DNA of 64,000 nucleotides from WHSW01 sp963767285 (GTDB lineage: Bacteria > Actinomycetota > Thermoleophilia > Solirubrobacterales > 70-9). A model generated the notes under the pieces. It was not told the origin of the DNA and did no database searches. It was given only the letters and a program-made list of their open reading frames with translations. The stretch covers positions 558,001 through 622,000 of the forward strand of contig CAVYDJ010000002.1 of assembly GCA_963767285.1 (NCBI GenBank), in the 5' to 3' direction. The position numbers and the translations under genes were made by a program. Positions 8,084 to 17,272 of this stretch are shown in pieces; the stretch's first letter is position 1; each line of letters begins with the position of its first letter.

Positions 8084-9076
8084 ATGTCACCGCGCAGGCT
8101 GGTCCCGCTCGTCGCGCTCGCCGCCGCCCTGGTCGGCTTCGCGACGCAGGCGCCCTCCGCGCTCAACCCGCCCGGCTCGCTGGGCTCCAAGTGCGGCGTC
8201 TTCCCGCGCCCGGGCAACGACGTCGCCGCCGACGCGCCGTCGCTCGACGACCAGCGTGCCTGGAACCAGGACATCTCCAAGGCGCCGGTCGACCCGCGCT
8301 CCGATCAGATCATCGACGCGATCAACTCCAACGGCGGCGACATGCTGCACCCGGACTTCGGGTCGCCGCGCGAGTACGGGATCCCCTACGTCGTGGTCGG
8401 CAAGCGCGACAAGCGGGTCAAGGTCAAGTTCACCGACTACCCCGACGAGGCCGACCGCGGCAAGTACTTCGTGCCGCTCAACGCACCGGTCGAGGGCGGC
8501 CCGGGCTCCGACGGCGACCGCCACGTGATCGCCTACGACAAGGCGCGCTGCAAGATCTACGAGCTCTACCGCGGCTTCCCGCGCAAGTCGCAGCACCGCT
8601 GGGACGCCGGGGTCGGGGTGATCTGGGACACCCAGAGCGCCGGCCTCCGGCCCGACGGGTACACGTCCGCCGACGCCGCCGGGCTTTCGATCTTCGCCGG
8701 GTTGATCCGCCTCGACGAGGTCGCCGCCGGCCACATCGACCACGCGATCCGGGTCACGTTCGACACCACCCGTGACGGCTGGCTCCACCCGGCCAGCCAC
8801 TGCGCCGGCTCGACCCCATCGGCCGACGCACCCCCGATGGGGATGCGCTTCCGGTTGAAGTCCGGCTACGACATCTCGGGCTTCAGCGGCCAGGCCCGGG
8901 TGATCGCCGAGGCGCTCAAGCAGTACGGGTTCTTCAACGCCGACAACGGCTCGAACTGGTACTTCCAGGGCACCTCCGACCGCCGCTGGGACGACGACAA
9001 CCTCAACCAGCTCAAGGAGATCCCCGGCTCGGCGTTCGAGGTCGTCCGCTCGCAGGCCGAATACCACGCCTGCTGA
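8084..9076 (+). CDS. Secreted protein of unknown function
   Basis: 330 residues from the ATG at 8084, which places a clear signal peptide at the N-terminus (LVPLVALAAALVGFATQAPSA). The mature protein is polar, rich in Asp, aromatic residues and Gly, has a few Cys (one at SLGSKCGVFP, one in DKARCKIYELYRGFP, the last residue is Cys) and repeats of the type VIWDTQSAGLRPDGYTSADA and HAIRVTFDTT, suggesting a beta-rich exported domain. I cannot name the family. It precedes the Tat-exported PhoX-like gene by 48 bases and may share its transcript. Confidence 0.7.
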   Translation: MSPRRLVPLVALAAALVGFATQAPSALNPPGSLGSKCGVFPRPGNDVAADAPSLDDQRAWNQDISKAPVDPRSDQIIDAINSNGGDMLHPDFGSPREYGIPYVVVGKRDKRVKVKFTDYPDEADRGKYFVPLNAPVEGGPGSDGDRHVIAYDKARCKIYELYRGFPRKSQHRWDAGVGVIWDTQSAGLRPDGYTSADAAGLSIFAGLIRLDEVAAGHIDHAIRVTFDTTRDGWLHPASHCAGSTPSADAPPMGMRFRLKSGYDISGFSGQARVIAEALKQYGFFNADNGSNWYFQGTSDRRWDDDNLNQLKEIPGSAFEVVRSQAEYHAC

Positions 9077-9124
9077 CCTGTTCCGCGCTACCGTACGTGC
9101 CGTGATGCGCGGGGGCGTGGTCGG

Positions 9125-10747
9125 ATGGAGCTGAGCAGGCGGGAGCTGCTCGCGGCGACCGCTGCCGGCGCCGGCGCGATGGCGCTCGGGCCCGCGTGGC
9201 TGCGCCAGGCGCTCGCGGCGACCGCCACCGCCGGCCCCTCGCCCTACGGGCCGCTGACGGGGCCGGACGCGAACGGCCTGATGCTTCCGCAGGGCTTCAG
9301 CTCGCGGGTCATCGCCAGGGCGGGCCTGCCGGTCGGGGAGAGCGCCTACATCTGGCCGATCTTCCCCGACGGCGAGGCGACCTTCCGCACCAAGGACGGC
9401 GGCTGGATCCTGGTCACCAACTCGGAGTCGCCCCAGCCGAGCGGCGGCGCGTCGGCGACCCGCTTCAAGGCCGACGGCACGATCACGAACGGCTACCGGA
9501 TCCTCGGCGGCACCGACCTCAACTGCGCGGGTGGCGCGACCCCCTGGGGCACGTGGCTGTCCGGCGAGGAGGGTGAGGACGGGACCGTTCACGAGGCCGA
9601 CCCGGCCGGGGTCCTGCCCGCTGTGGCGCGCCCCGGGATGGGGGTCTTCAAGCACGAGGCGGTCGCCGTCGATCCGGTCGGCGGGCACCTCTATCTGACC
9701 GAGGACAACTTCCCGGCGGGCTTCTACCGGTTCACGCCGACCCGCTATCCCGACCTCGCGGCCGGCGTGCTCGAGATCGCCCAGGTGGCGCTGGACGGGA
9801 AGGTGAAGTGGCTGGTCGTGCCGGACCCCACGACCTTGCAGACCGGCGTCCGGACCGCGCTGCAGGTGCCCGGCTCAACCCCGTTCGCCAACGCGGAGGG
9901 GATCTGGTACGCGCGCGGGATCTGCTACTTCACGACCAAGACCGACAAGAAGGTCTGGGCCTACGACACGGTCGCGGAGCGGATCGAGGTCATCTTCGAC
10001 CGCGAGCTCGCCCTCGACTCCTCGCTCGACGCCGTCGACAACGTCACCGTCAGTGCCGTGGGCGACGTGCTCGTCTGCGAGGACGGCGGCAACATGGAGA
10101 TCGGCCTGATCACCAGCGACCGCCACGTCTCACCGCTTCTCCAGTTCGTCGGCCCCGATCACGACGGCTCCGAGGTCTGCGGCGTCACCTTCGACCCCAG
10201 CGGCACCCGCCTTTACTGCACCTCTCAGCGCGCGCTCGGCGGCGGCGCGGTCTACGAGATCTCGGGGCCGTTCAAGGCGCCGAAGGGGGGGATGCCGGAG
10301 GACCTGAACTTCGGCCCGCCAGCCGGCGAGGTCCGGCCGTCCGGGCCGCTCAACCCCGGCGGCGACCGCAAGGACCCCAACGGCAAGCTGAAGGCGAAGA
10401 AGAAGATCAGCCGCAAGGCGCTCGGACGAAACGGGCTCGCGGTGACGCTCGAGCTCAACGAGGCGGCTCAGGTGGCCGCCAGGCTCGATACGGCCGACCT
10501 CGAAAAGGAGCCGCGCGGCAACCGGCCGTTCGCCCGGGCCAAGCGGACGGTCCTCGCCCGGACCGCGGTCCGGTTCGAGGACGACCAGGGCAAGGCCAAG
10601 CTGGTGCTGCTGCCCGACAAGGCCGGCCGCCGCGCGCTCGACAAGAACAAGAACGTCGTCAAGGCGCGCGTGCTCGTCTCCGCCGTCGACGCCGCCGGCA
10701 ACGAGACCGCGCTGACGATCAAGGTCGAGATCGGCGCGGCGGGCTGA
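9125..10747 (+). CDS. PhoX-family (DUF839) Tat-exported protein
   Basis: 540 residues. The start is followed by a twin-arginine signal, SRRELLAATAAGAGAMALGP. The body resembles PhoX-type beta-propeller phosphatases: GGWILVTNSES, CAGGATPWGTWLSGEE, GVFKHEAVAVDP and YLTEDNFPAGFYRF, where Glu and Asp side chains in this family hold Ca and Fe. The last ~140 residues are an added Lys/Arg-rich beta domain (KKKISRKALGRNGLAVTLEL) like the C-terminal modules of other exported proteins here. It may hydrolyse phosphate esters outside the cell; activity is not proven because DUF839 also contains non-phosphatase members. Confidence 0.82.
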   Translation: MELSRRELLAATAAGAGAMALGPAWLRQALAATATAGPSPYGPLTGPDANGLMLPQGFSSRVIARAGLPVGESAYIWPIFPDGEATFRTKDGGWILVTNSESPQPSGGASATRFKADGTITNGYRILGGTDLNCAGGATPWGTWLSGEEGEDGTVHEADPAGVLPAVARPGMGVFKHEAVAVDPVGGHLYLTEDNFPAGFYRFTPTRYPDLAAGVLEIAQVALDGKVKWLVVPDPTTLQTGVRTALQVPGSTPFANAEGIWYARGICYFTTKTDKKVWAYDTVAERIEVIFDRELALDSSLDAVDNVTVSAVGDVLVCEDGGNMEIGLITSDRHVSPLLQFVGPDHDGSEVCGVTFDPSGTRLYCTSQRALGGGAVYEISGPFKAPKGGMPEDLNFGPPAGEVRPSGPLNPGGDRKDPNGKLKAKKKISRKALGRNGLAVTLELNEAAQVAARLDTADLEKEPRGNRPFARAKRTVLARTAVRFEDDQGKAKLVLLPDKAGRRALDKNKNVVKARVLVSAVDAAGNETALTIKVEIGAAG

Positions 10748-10752
10748 CCGGC

Positions 10753-11370
10753 CTAGCCGGCGAGGCGCGCGGCCGCGCGGCTGTCGAGCCAGCGCCCGAC
10801 CGGAATCAGCGCCGCCCAGAAAATGGTCGCCGCCGTCGGGTCGATGACGGCGATCGGCACTGAAACCAGGAACACCAGCGGGACCGCGAAGCGCTCGAGC
10901 AGTGTCCACGGCTCGGGCTCGGCCAGCCCGTCGCGCTCGGCGACCACCCGCATCTGCGCCGCGACCGCCGAGCTGAGCGCGATCGTCAGCGCGTACACGA
11001 CCACCGCCGCGCTCTCGTCGCCGCGCTCGGCGATCAGGCCGGTGGGGAAGGGGATCAGGGCGACGAAGCCCAGGTAGAGCAGGTTGAGCAGCGCCAGCGG
11101 GCGATTGATTCCGCTCAGCTCGCGGAAGAAGCTGTGGTGGCGCAGCCACATGAACCCGAGCACCGCGAAGCTCAGGGCGTAGGCGCCGAGGTTCGGCAGC
11201 AGGTCGTCGAGCTGCGACCAGAGGTCGTCGTCGCCGTCGTCGGCCGGCAGCGGGATGTTGAGGACCAGCAGCGTCAGCGCGATCGCGAAGACGCCGTCGG
11301 AGAGCGCGACCGTGCGGTCGTAGTCGAACTCGCTCCCGCTCTCGCGCGCTGTCGCTGCTTGCTCGGAGAT
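10753..11370 (-). CDS. TMEM175-family potassium channel-like membrane protein
   Basis: About 205 residues if read from an ATC at 11368-11370. The bacterial TMEM175 hallmark is intact: DRTVALSDGVFAIALTLLVL in helix 1, followed by FMWLRHHSFFRE and further helices (LALLNLLYLGFVALIPFPTG). The family forms K+-selective channels as tetramers of one six-helix repeat. The start is a problem: no ATG, GTG or TTG lies in frame upstream of the conserved helix 1; the first GTG is at 11163 and would delete it. The true start may be non-standard or lost to a sequence error. Confidence 0.78.
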   Translation of the reverse strand: MSEQAATARESGSEFDYDRTVALSDGVFAIALTLLVLNIPLPADDGDDDLWSQLDDLLPNLGAYALSFAVLGFMWLRHHSFFRELSGINRPLALLNLLYLGFVALIPFPTGLIAERGDESAAVVVYALTIALSSAVAAQMRVVAERDGLAEPEPWTLLERFAVPLVFLVSVPIAVIDPTAATIFWAALIPVGRWLDSRAAARLAG

Positions 11371-11416
11371 GCCCGCAGTATTAGGGTCGCCCCGGACTCG
11401 GAAAGAAGGAGGGAAC

Positions 11417-12154
11417 GTGAGCGGCAGGATCGGAACTCATCTGCGGTCGAACGTGGTCGGCTACGTCGCGCTGTTCATCGCGCTCGGCGGCGTCACCTAT
11501 GCCGCCGGCCTGGCCCGCGACAGCGTCAAGTCCAAGCAGATCAAGGCGGGCGCGGTGCGCAGCGAGGAGGTCCTCGATGACACGATCACCGGCTTCGACG
11601 TCAACGAGTCGTCGCTCGTCCTCGCCGGCGAGACGTCCACCGCCCTGCTCGACAAGCTGAAGACCGTCGACGGCGCGGGCTCGAGCCTGTCCGCCGACTC
11701 CCTCGACGAGCTCGACTCCTCCAACCTCTACACCAAGCTCGAAACGGACGAGCGCTTCCCGCTCGCCGACGCGCGGTTCGCCAACCTGACCGCCGCCACG
11801 ACCGGCACCTATATCCCGTTCGCGGACTTCGCCCAGCTCGACCTGGCCTGCGACGCCGGCGGCAATCCGACGGTGGCGCTGAAGAACGTCTCCGGCTCCA
11901 ACCTGCGCGTCTACACGGACACGGGCGCGGCTGACCCGACGGTCAACGCGCCCCTCGGCAACGGGGCATCGACGACTCCGGTCGGCAGCGCCGTCGCCGA
12001 CAACACTGCCGACCGCATTACCTACCTCGTACGCGGCGGGGTTGGGACGGTGCGGATCGAGGCCTGGATCGAGAACCTCGGCGCGCCCAACACCACCAAC
12101 TGCCTGTTCAACACCCAGGCCCTGGGCCAGGGCGCGTTGACGCCCGCCGGCTAG
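11417..12154 (+). CDS. Secreted protein with NVVGYVALFIALGG N-terminal module
   Basis: 245 residues from a GTG preceded by AAGGAGGGAAC, an excellent ribosome site. The N-terminus (SNVVGYVALFIALGGVTYAA) is a recurring export segment, followed by a short degenerate repeat area (SVKSKQIKAGAVRSEEVLDD) and a beta-rich C-terminal domain with two Cys (LDLACDAGG and TTNCLFNTQ). The same N-terminal plan is found at 17273. Function unknown; surface or secreted location is inferred. Divergent from the TMEM175-like gene. Confidence 0.75.
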   Translation: MSGRIGTHLRSNVVGYVALFIALGGVTYAAGLARDSVKSKQIKAGAVRSEEVLDDTITGFDVNESSLVLAGETSTALLDKLKTVDGAGSSLSADSLDELDSSNLYTKLETDERFPLADARFANLTAATTGTYIPFADFAQLDLACDAGGNPTVALKNVSGSNLRVYTDTGAADPTVNAPLGNGASTTPVGSAVADNTADRITYLVRGGVGTVRIEAWIENLGAPNTTNCLFNTQALGQGALTPAG

Positions 12155-12155
12155 C

Positions 12156-13655
12156 TCAGGGACCGTCGCGCAGGGTGATGATCCCGCCGATCACGCCCAG
12201 GTAGGCGGTGCCGTCGGGCCCGAGCGTGAGCCCGGCGTAGTTGTTGTTGAAGCTCAGCCCGGAGCCGGCGTACTGCATCCACTCGGTCGAGCCGTCGCGC
12301 CAGTCGATCGCGGTCCAGTAGTAGCCCTGCGCTGACTCGTCGGCCGGGCGGCTGTAGGTGTAGATCAGCCCGGTCTTGGTCGACAGCTTCGGAACCACGC
12401 TCGGCGACCGCACCTCGTCGTTGACCCAGACGGTCTTGCAGCCCGTGAGCTTCTTGTTCACGTCGACGCGCACGAAGCCGGGCTCGGTGACCGCGCCGGA
12501 GTTCGACCCGAACGGGTCCTGGTAGCCGTAGTTGTTCTCGACGATCAGCGAGCGCCCCGCGGTCATGATCGAGTTCTCGGTCGCGCTCTTGCCCTTGTCG
12601 AAGATCGGCTCCTTGCAGAGGACCCGCTTCTCGCCCTTGGCGAGCTTCTTCTCCGTCCGGTAGACGACGACGTTCATCGGGTCGGCGTTGTCGGTGATCG
12701 CCACCAGGCCGTTGTCCATGATCGTCGGCGTCGTCCCCGAGCCGGCGTTGACCTGGCTCGGCTTGACGATCCCGGAGTTGGGATAGCGCTTCTTCCAGAT
12801 CAGCCGCGGCTTGCCGTTCGCCTTCGCGTTGAACCGGTACATCTTCTTGTCGGAGACGATGTAGACGCCGTCCTCCCCGACCGCGAACGAGTTCTGGATC
12901 TCCTCGCCGGTCGTCTTGATCTGCAGGTCCCCGGTCTTCGGGTCGAGCGTCCCGACCTTGCCGTTCGTCTTCGAGATGAACCAGATCAGGCCGTCGAAGT
13001 CGGGCAGCGCCGAGCTGATCCGCTCGGTGTCTTCGTCGAGCACCGAGGTCAGGTCGTAGTCGCGCTCGAGCGTCAGCGTGTTGCCGTCGGGGCCCTGGTT
13101 GAGGACGTAGATGTGGTCGGTCTTCGTCGCGACCACGATCCGGTCCTGGGGGTCGAGGTAGAAGTAACCGCCGCCGGTGAAGTTCTGGTACTCCTGGGTC
13201 CCGGGCGCGTTGGGGGCGGTGGGGAGGACGTAGTTGGAGATGACGTCGAGCGTCACCGGGTCGATGATCCGTGCCGTCGGCGGCGCGATCAGCGAGGGGC
13301 AGACGCTGACGATCCGGCCCTTCGAGTCGAACGTGATCGATCCGCACAACGACGGCGGCAGCGAGCCCGAGCCCGTCTGCAGGTTGCTGCCGAGCGGCCC
13401 CGAGCGCTGATAGGCGTCGGTCATCCAGGTGTCGTTGTGGATGTTCGAGTTCGGGTTCGACGCCATGAACGGGTTCTGCGGCGCGATCGTCGGGTCCTTG
13501 ATCTGGTGGGCGGTCGCGGCGGCGCCGGTGAACGCGGGTAGCGAGGGGTTGCCGGTGTCGACGATCGGCGTTGCGGCGGAGGCGGTGGCGCTCAGGGCGA
13601 GCGCGCCGGCGGCGGCCAGCAGGGCGATGAACGGCGCGCGAACTCGGTCATTCAC
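12156..13655 (-). CDS. Secreted PQQ-like beta-propeller protein
   Basis: 499 residues from the GTG at 13655 (VNDRVRAPFIALLAAAGALA), chosen because a signal peptide follows at once, ending near ASAATPIVD. The body is a run of propeller-like strands (GGYFYLDPQDRIVVATKTDHIYVL, GLIWFISKTNGKVGTLDPKTG, GEDGVYIVSDKKMYRF, LTLGPDGTAYLGVIGGIITL), which suggests a 7- or 8-bladed PQQ-type propeller. No catalytic residue is assignable. Its upstream region carries a 43-base hairpin and a 19-base dyad shared with the divergent sigma factor gene. Confidence 0.75.
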   Translation of the reverse strand: MNDRVRAPFIALLAAAGALALSATASAATPIVDTGNPSLPAFTGAAATAHQIKDPTIAPQNPFMASNPNSNIHNDTWMTDAYQRSGPLGSNLQTGSGSLPPSLCGSITFDSKGRIVSVCPSLIAPPTARIIDPVTLDVISNYVLPTAPNAPGTQEYQNFTGGGYFYLDPQDRIVVATKTDHIYVLNQGPDGNTLTLERDYDLTSVLDEDTERISSALPDFDGLIWFISKTNGKVGTLDPKTGDLQIKTTGEEIQNSFAVGEDGVYIVSDKKMYRFNAKANGKPRLIWKKRYPNSGIVKPSQVNAGSGTTPTIMDNGLVAITDNADPMNVVVYRTEKKLAKGEKRVLCKEPIFDKGKSATENSIMTAGRSLIVENNYGYQDPFGSNSGAVTEPGFVRVDVNKKLTGCKTVWVNDEVRSPSVVPKLSTKTGLIYTYSRPADESAQGYYWTAIDWRDGSTEWMQYAGSGLSFNNNYAGLTLGPDGTAYLGVIGGIITLRDGP

Positions 13656-13690
13656 GATAGATCCAACCCTAGCCACGTACGGCCTTCGAC

Positions 13691-13733
13691 GAGCCACGAG
13701 TTTGTCGCGACCCCCGCGACAAACTCGTAGCTC
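13691..13733. promoter_or_regulatory. Long near-perfect inverted repeat in a divergent promoter region
   Basis: Arms ACGAGTTTGTCGCG (13696-13709) and its exact complement (13715-13728) enclose the loop ACCCC; GAGC/GCTC extend the stem beyond one mismatch, giving 18 of 19 pairs. It lies 36 bases upstream of the propeller gene start. No T-run follows, so an operator or 5' leader hairpin is likelier than a terminator. Confidence 0.7.
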
Positions 13734-13752
13734 ACCGCGCGTTCCGAGAAAG

Positions 13753-13771
13753 TCATCGCAATTTGCGGTGA
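13753..13771. promoter_or_regulatory. 19-base imperfect palindrome upstream of the sigma factor gene
   Basis: TCA-t-CGCAA-t-TTGCG-g-TGA: eight of nine base pairs are symmetric around a central T. It lies 20 bases from the hairpin at 13691 in the same divergent gap. Binding protein unknown. Confidence 0.45.
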
Positions 13772-13962
13772 TTCATGCGTCGATTGTCGCTTGCGGGGCC
13801 GCTGACTGAGACAGGAATACCGGCGCGCTCATACGATCGCGGTAGCGACAGCGCTGTTCGGGGGAACGGGGTGAATGGGGAAATAGACGTAGGTGCGAGT
13901 GTGCGGACCGCGTACGGGGGGCGCGTTCGAGCCCTGCGGGGTTGTCGACGACGGGAAGCCGG

Positions 13963-15381
13963 ATGAAGCCCGTCACCGCCGCCACCGCGCCCACGCGAAC
14001 TCCGCTCCGATCCGCGGACGCCGAGTGGCGCGAACGCGCCGGGCGGCTGTTCGGCGAGTTCGAGCGCCCGGCGAAGGGAATGGTGTCGCGGGCCTTCCGC
14101 GGGGCGTTCTGCCCCGACGAGCTGGATGACATCTACGCCAGCGCCTGGGTCGGGACTCTGCGCGCGCTGGCGGGCCGCCACGCGCAGCTCACCGATGAGG
14201 AGATCCGCAGCTACGTACTGACCGCGGTTGCCAACCAGGCAGGCAAGGAACTGCGGCGGCGAAGGCGCAAGCCGACCGCGCCGCTCGAGCTCGTCGGCGC
14301 CGTGCCCGATCAAACGGACGGACCGGAGGAGAAAGCCGCGAGGAACGAGCGATCGCGGATCGCCCGCGACGTGCTGACCTCGCTGCCGCCCCGCCGGCGG
14401 GCGGTGATGCTGCTGCGATACGGCTGGGGACTGGAGCCGAGTCAGGTCTGCAGTCTGATCGCCGGCCTGTCGCCGCGGGCCTACCGCAAGGAGGTCACTC
14501 GCGGAGTCGATGAGCTTGCCGAACGAATGCGCGCGGTCGAGAGCGGCCGATGGTGTGAGGATCGCGAGCCGGTGCTGAAGGCGTACGTCGCCGGCCTCGC
14601 GCAGGAGGACGAGGAGCGCCAAGCCCGCGCCCACTTGGCCCACTGCCGACCGTGCTCCGATTTCGTTGCCCGGCTCGGCGGCCATCTGCACGACCTGGGT
14701 GGCTCGGTGGCGACGATGGGAGCGATCGACGGCCTGGACGGTCATCTCGGCATCGGTGATCGGCTCCTCGAGCTCGGCGATCGCGCGACGGCGTTGGTTG
14801 GGCGGGGCGGTTCGGGTGGAGCTGACGAGACCGTTGCCCAGCTGGCGAGTACCGGCGGAGTGCGCGGCGCGGGTGCCGCCGGCGCCGGCGTCGTGGCGAA
14901 GATCGCGACTCTCGGCGCCGCGGGAAAGGTCGCCGTTGCCTGTGTCGGCGGCGGAATCGCGGCCACGGCTTGCATAGCCGCGGGGGTGACGCCGTTCGGG
15001 TCCGAAGGCCGTGACGAGCCGTCACCTCGTCGCGAGGCCGAGCGTTCCCCGAGAGAGGAACCCAGGCTCGCGCCCCGTCCCAATCTGACCACCGAGACAC
15101 TTCCATCGCAGGTCGGCGCAGGGGCGACGGTGGCGCCCGACTCGGGCGACGGCGACGATCGAGCTGTCGTTGCGGAGCCGGAGCCCACGACCGAGCCCGA
15201 ATCCCGGCCCGAGGTGAGCGAGCCCACCGTCGCCGCGACCGCGCCTCCCGAGGAGCAGGAGTTCGGCGTCGGCGCCGCCGCGACCGCACCTCCGACGCCA
15301 TCCTCGCCGTCACCGCCCGCGCAACCGGCGGGCGGCGACCCGTCTCCGACGCAGGCCGTCCACCAGGAGTTCGGTCCGTGA
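13963..15381 (+). CDS. ECF-type sigma factor fused to anti-sigma-like zinc finger and membrane segment
   Basis: 472 residues from the ATG at 13963 (GGGAAG seven bases before it). Residues ~20-95 look like sigma region 2 (DELDDIYASAWVGTLRAL), residues ~125-185 like region 4 (LPPRRRAVMLLRYGWGLEPS). A zf-HC2-like motif HLAHCRPCSDFV follows at ~224, which is typical of anti-sigma factors, not of sigma factors. A hydrophobic segment at ~322-345 (VACVGGGIAATACIAAGV) and a Pro/Glu-rich tail (~346-472) complete it. The order suggests a membrane-tethered, self-inhibited sigma factor. It overlaps the next secreted-protein gene by GTGA. Confidence 0.85.
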   Translation: MKPVTAATAPTRTPLRSADAEWRERAGRLFGEFERPAKGMVSRAFRGAFCPDELDDIYASAWVGTLRALAGRHAQLTDEEIRSYVLTAVANQAGKELRRRRRKPTAPLELVGAVPDQTDGPEEKAARNERSRIARDVLTSLPPRRRAVMLLRYGWGLEPSQVCSLIAGLSPRAYRKEVTRGVDELAERMRAVESGRWCEDREPVLKAYVAGLAQEDEERQARAHLAHCRPCSDFVARLGGHLHDLGGSVATMGAIDGLDGHLGIGDRLLELGDRATALVGRGGSGGADETVAQLASTGGVRGAGAAGAGVVAKIATLGAAGKVAVACVGGGIAATACIAAGVTPFGSEGRDEPSPRREAERSPREEPRLAPRPNLTTETLPSQVGAGATVAPDSGDGDDRAVVAEPEPTTEPESRPEVSEPTVAATAPPEEQEFGVGAAATAPPTPSSPSPPAQPAGGDPSPTQAVHQEFGP

Positions 15382-17221
15382 GGGCGCGCGTCGCTCTGAT
15401 CGCAGGCCTCGTCACGCTCGTCGCGGCCTGGGCGCCGCAGCCGGCCTCGGCCGCGGGCGGGATCTACAACGTCGTCAAGTGCCACCCGTGGCACATCGAG
15501 ATCGATGAGGTCGAGGAGGCGGGCGGCCATCCGAGCTACACGACCGTCAACGATTGCCAGACGTCGTCTGGAGATCCGAAGTTCGGCATTTACGACTCCG
15601 GCGCCGCCGGCAACAACTCCTACAGCCAGTACATGTTCAGCGCTCGCTCGGGCACGCACATCGAGTCGGTCTGCCTAGACCACCGCTTGCGGCGCGACGA
15701 GCACCACCGCGCCGAGATCCTCGCCTTCCCCGGGTTCGACGTCCTCGCCGCGGGCGGCGACGGCCCAGAGGGATGGGTCAACCAGTGCTTCGACATCAAC
15801 CACGCCCAGTTGATCATCCGCCTCTCGTGCAGTCAGGCAGGCGGCTGCCCGGCGGGGCCGAACGCGCATGCGCTTGTGAGGAACGTGGTGCTCGGGATCT
15901 CGGATGATGTCGATCCGGTGATTACGGCGTTTGGTGGGGAACTGCTGGGTGGCGGGTGGATGCGCGGGTCAAAGAGCCTCGTTGCCGATGCGGTGGACGC
16001 CGGGGCGGGTGCGTATCAGCTCGTTGCATCTGCGAATGGCGTCGAGATCGGTCAGGGTGCAAGCTGAACTGCGACACGGATGGCCTCGCAATGGAACTTC
16101 TCCCCACGGTTGCTCCCGTGTCGCTCTGACATCGATTCCCTGAACGCCTCGGTCGACACGAGCGTGCGCCCCGTTCGTGAACGGCGCCAACGTCGTGACC
16201 GTATCCGCCTCCGACTACGGAGCCAACTGCGGACACCGAGACAAGACGGTCTACGTGGACAACGCCCCCCCGCTGGCCGCGTTCGCTGATCAGCAGCGGC
16301 CCGACGACCCTGAGCTGATCGTCGCCTCGGTTTCCGATGCGCACTCGGGCGTCGCGGCCGCGCAGATCTTCTACCGCGCCGTTGGCGCGACGAGTTGGCA
16401 GCCCCTTCAGACCCGCGTCGCCGACGGCGAGGCGCGCGCGTACGTCGAGTCCTCGGGCGTCCCGGCGGGCGAGTACGAGTTCCGGCTCGCGGTCGACCGA
16501 CGTCGCCGGCAATCCGTTCGAGACCACGCTGCGCGCCGACGGGACGCCGATGCGCCTCAGCTTCCCGCTTCGGAGTCCGGTGGAGCTGCGGACGAGCCTC
16601 GGCCCCGGCGGTTCGACCGGCCAGACCGTGCCATACGGAACCGCTTCCAAGGTCCACGGGAGGTTGCTCGACGCCCACGGCGAGCCGCTCGCCGGCCAGC
16701 AGGTCGTGATCGTCGATCACTTCGACAACGGCGCGCTGTTTCCGACGGCCGAGCGCCCGGTGGTCACCGATGAGGAGGGACGCTTCGCGACTCCCGAGCC
16801 GGCGGGGCCGACCCGCTCGATCGAGGCCGTCTTCGCCGGCACCAATCGCTATCTCCCGGCGGAGGACGAGGTCGGCAAGTTCGCGGTCAAGGGTGCCGCG
16901 AGCTTCAAGACCTCGGCCGACGAGATCCGAGAGGGCACGGCGATCGTCTTCAGCGGCAAGGTTCGGCACCATGGGGCTCGGATCCCGGCCGGCGGCAAGC
17001 TGGTCGAGGTCCAGTACAGACTCAAGACGGGCAGGCAACGAACCCTCAAGGAGCCGTTCCGGACCGAGCCGGACGGCTCCTATCGACTCGCCTACCGCTT
17101 CTCCAAGGCGCTGACCGCCGACGCGCTGTTCCGCTTCCGGCTCAAGCTGCGCAACGAGGGCAACTGGCCGTTCAAGGGCTCGGTCTCGAACTGGCGGAAG
17201 GTGATCGTCCGCGCCCACTAG
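15378..17221 (+). pseudogene. Secreted protein gene broken by about four frameshifts
   Basis: Translation starts at a GTG overlapping the sigma-factor stop and gives a signal peptide (LIAGLVTLVAAWAPQPASAA) and a Cys-containing domain, but frame one stops at 16067. Sense continues in other frames: LNCDTDGLAMELLPTVAP, CRSDIDSLNASVDTSV, then FVNGANVVTVSASDYGANCG to about 16497, then VAGNPFETTLRADG to the true stop at 17221. The rebuilt product would be ~610 residues: a signal peptide, an N-terminal Cys domain, Ig-like segments and a C-terminal domain with a carboxypeptidase-regulatory-like part (LLDAHGEPLAGQQVVIV). Frames change near 16060, 16125, 16170 and 16497. Either decay or sequence error. 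Confidence 0.75.
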
Positions 17222-17272
17222 CCACGCCGCAACCGCGGCGGCTGCGGGCTGTTTGTTGAATGCGAATAGAAC

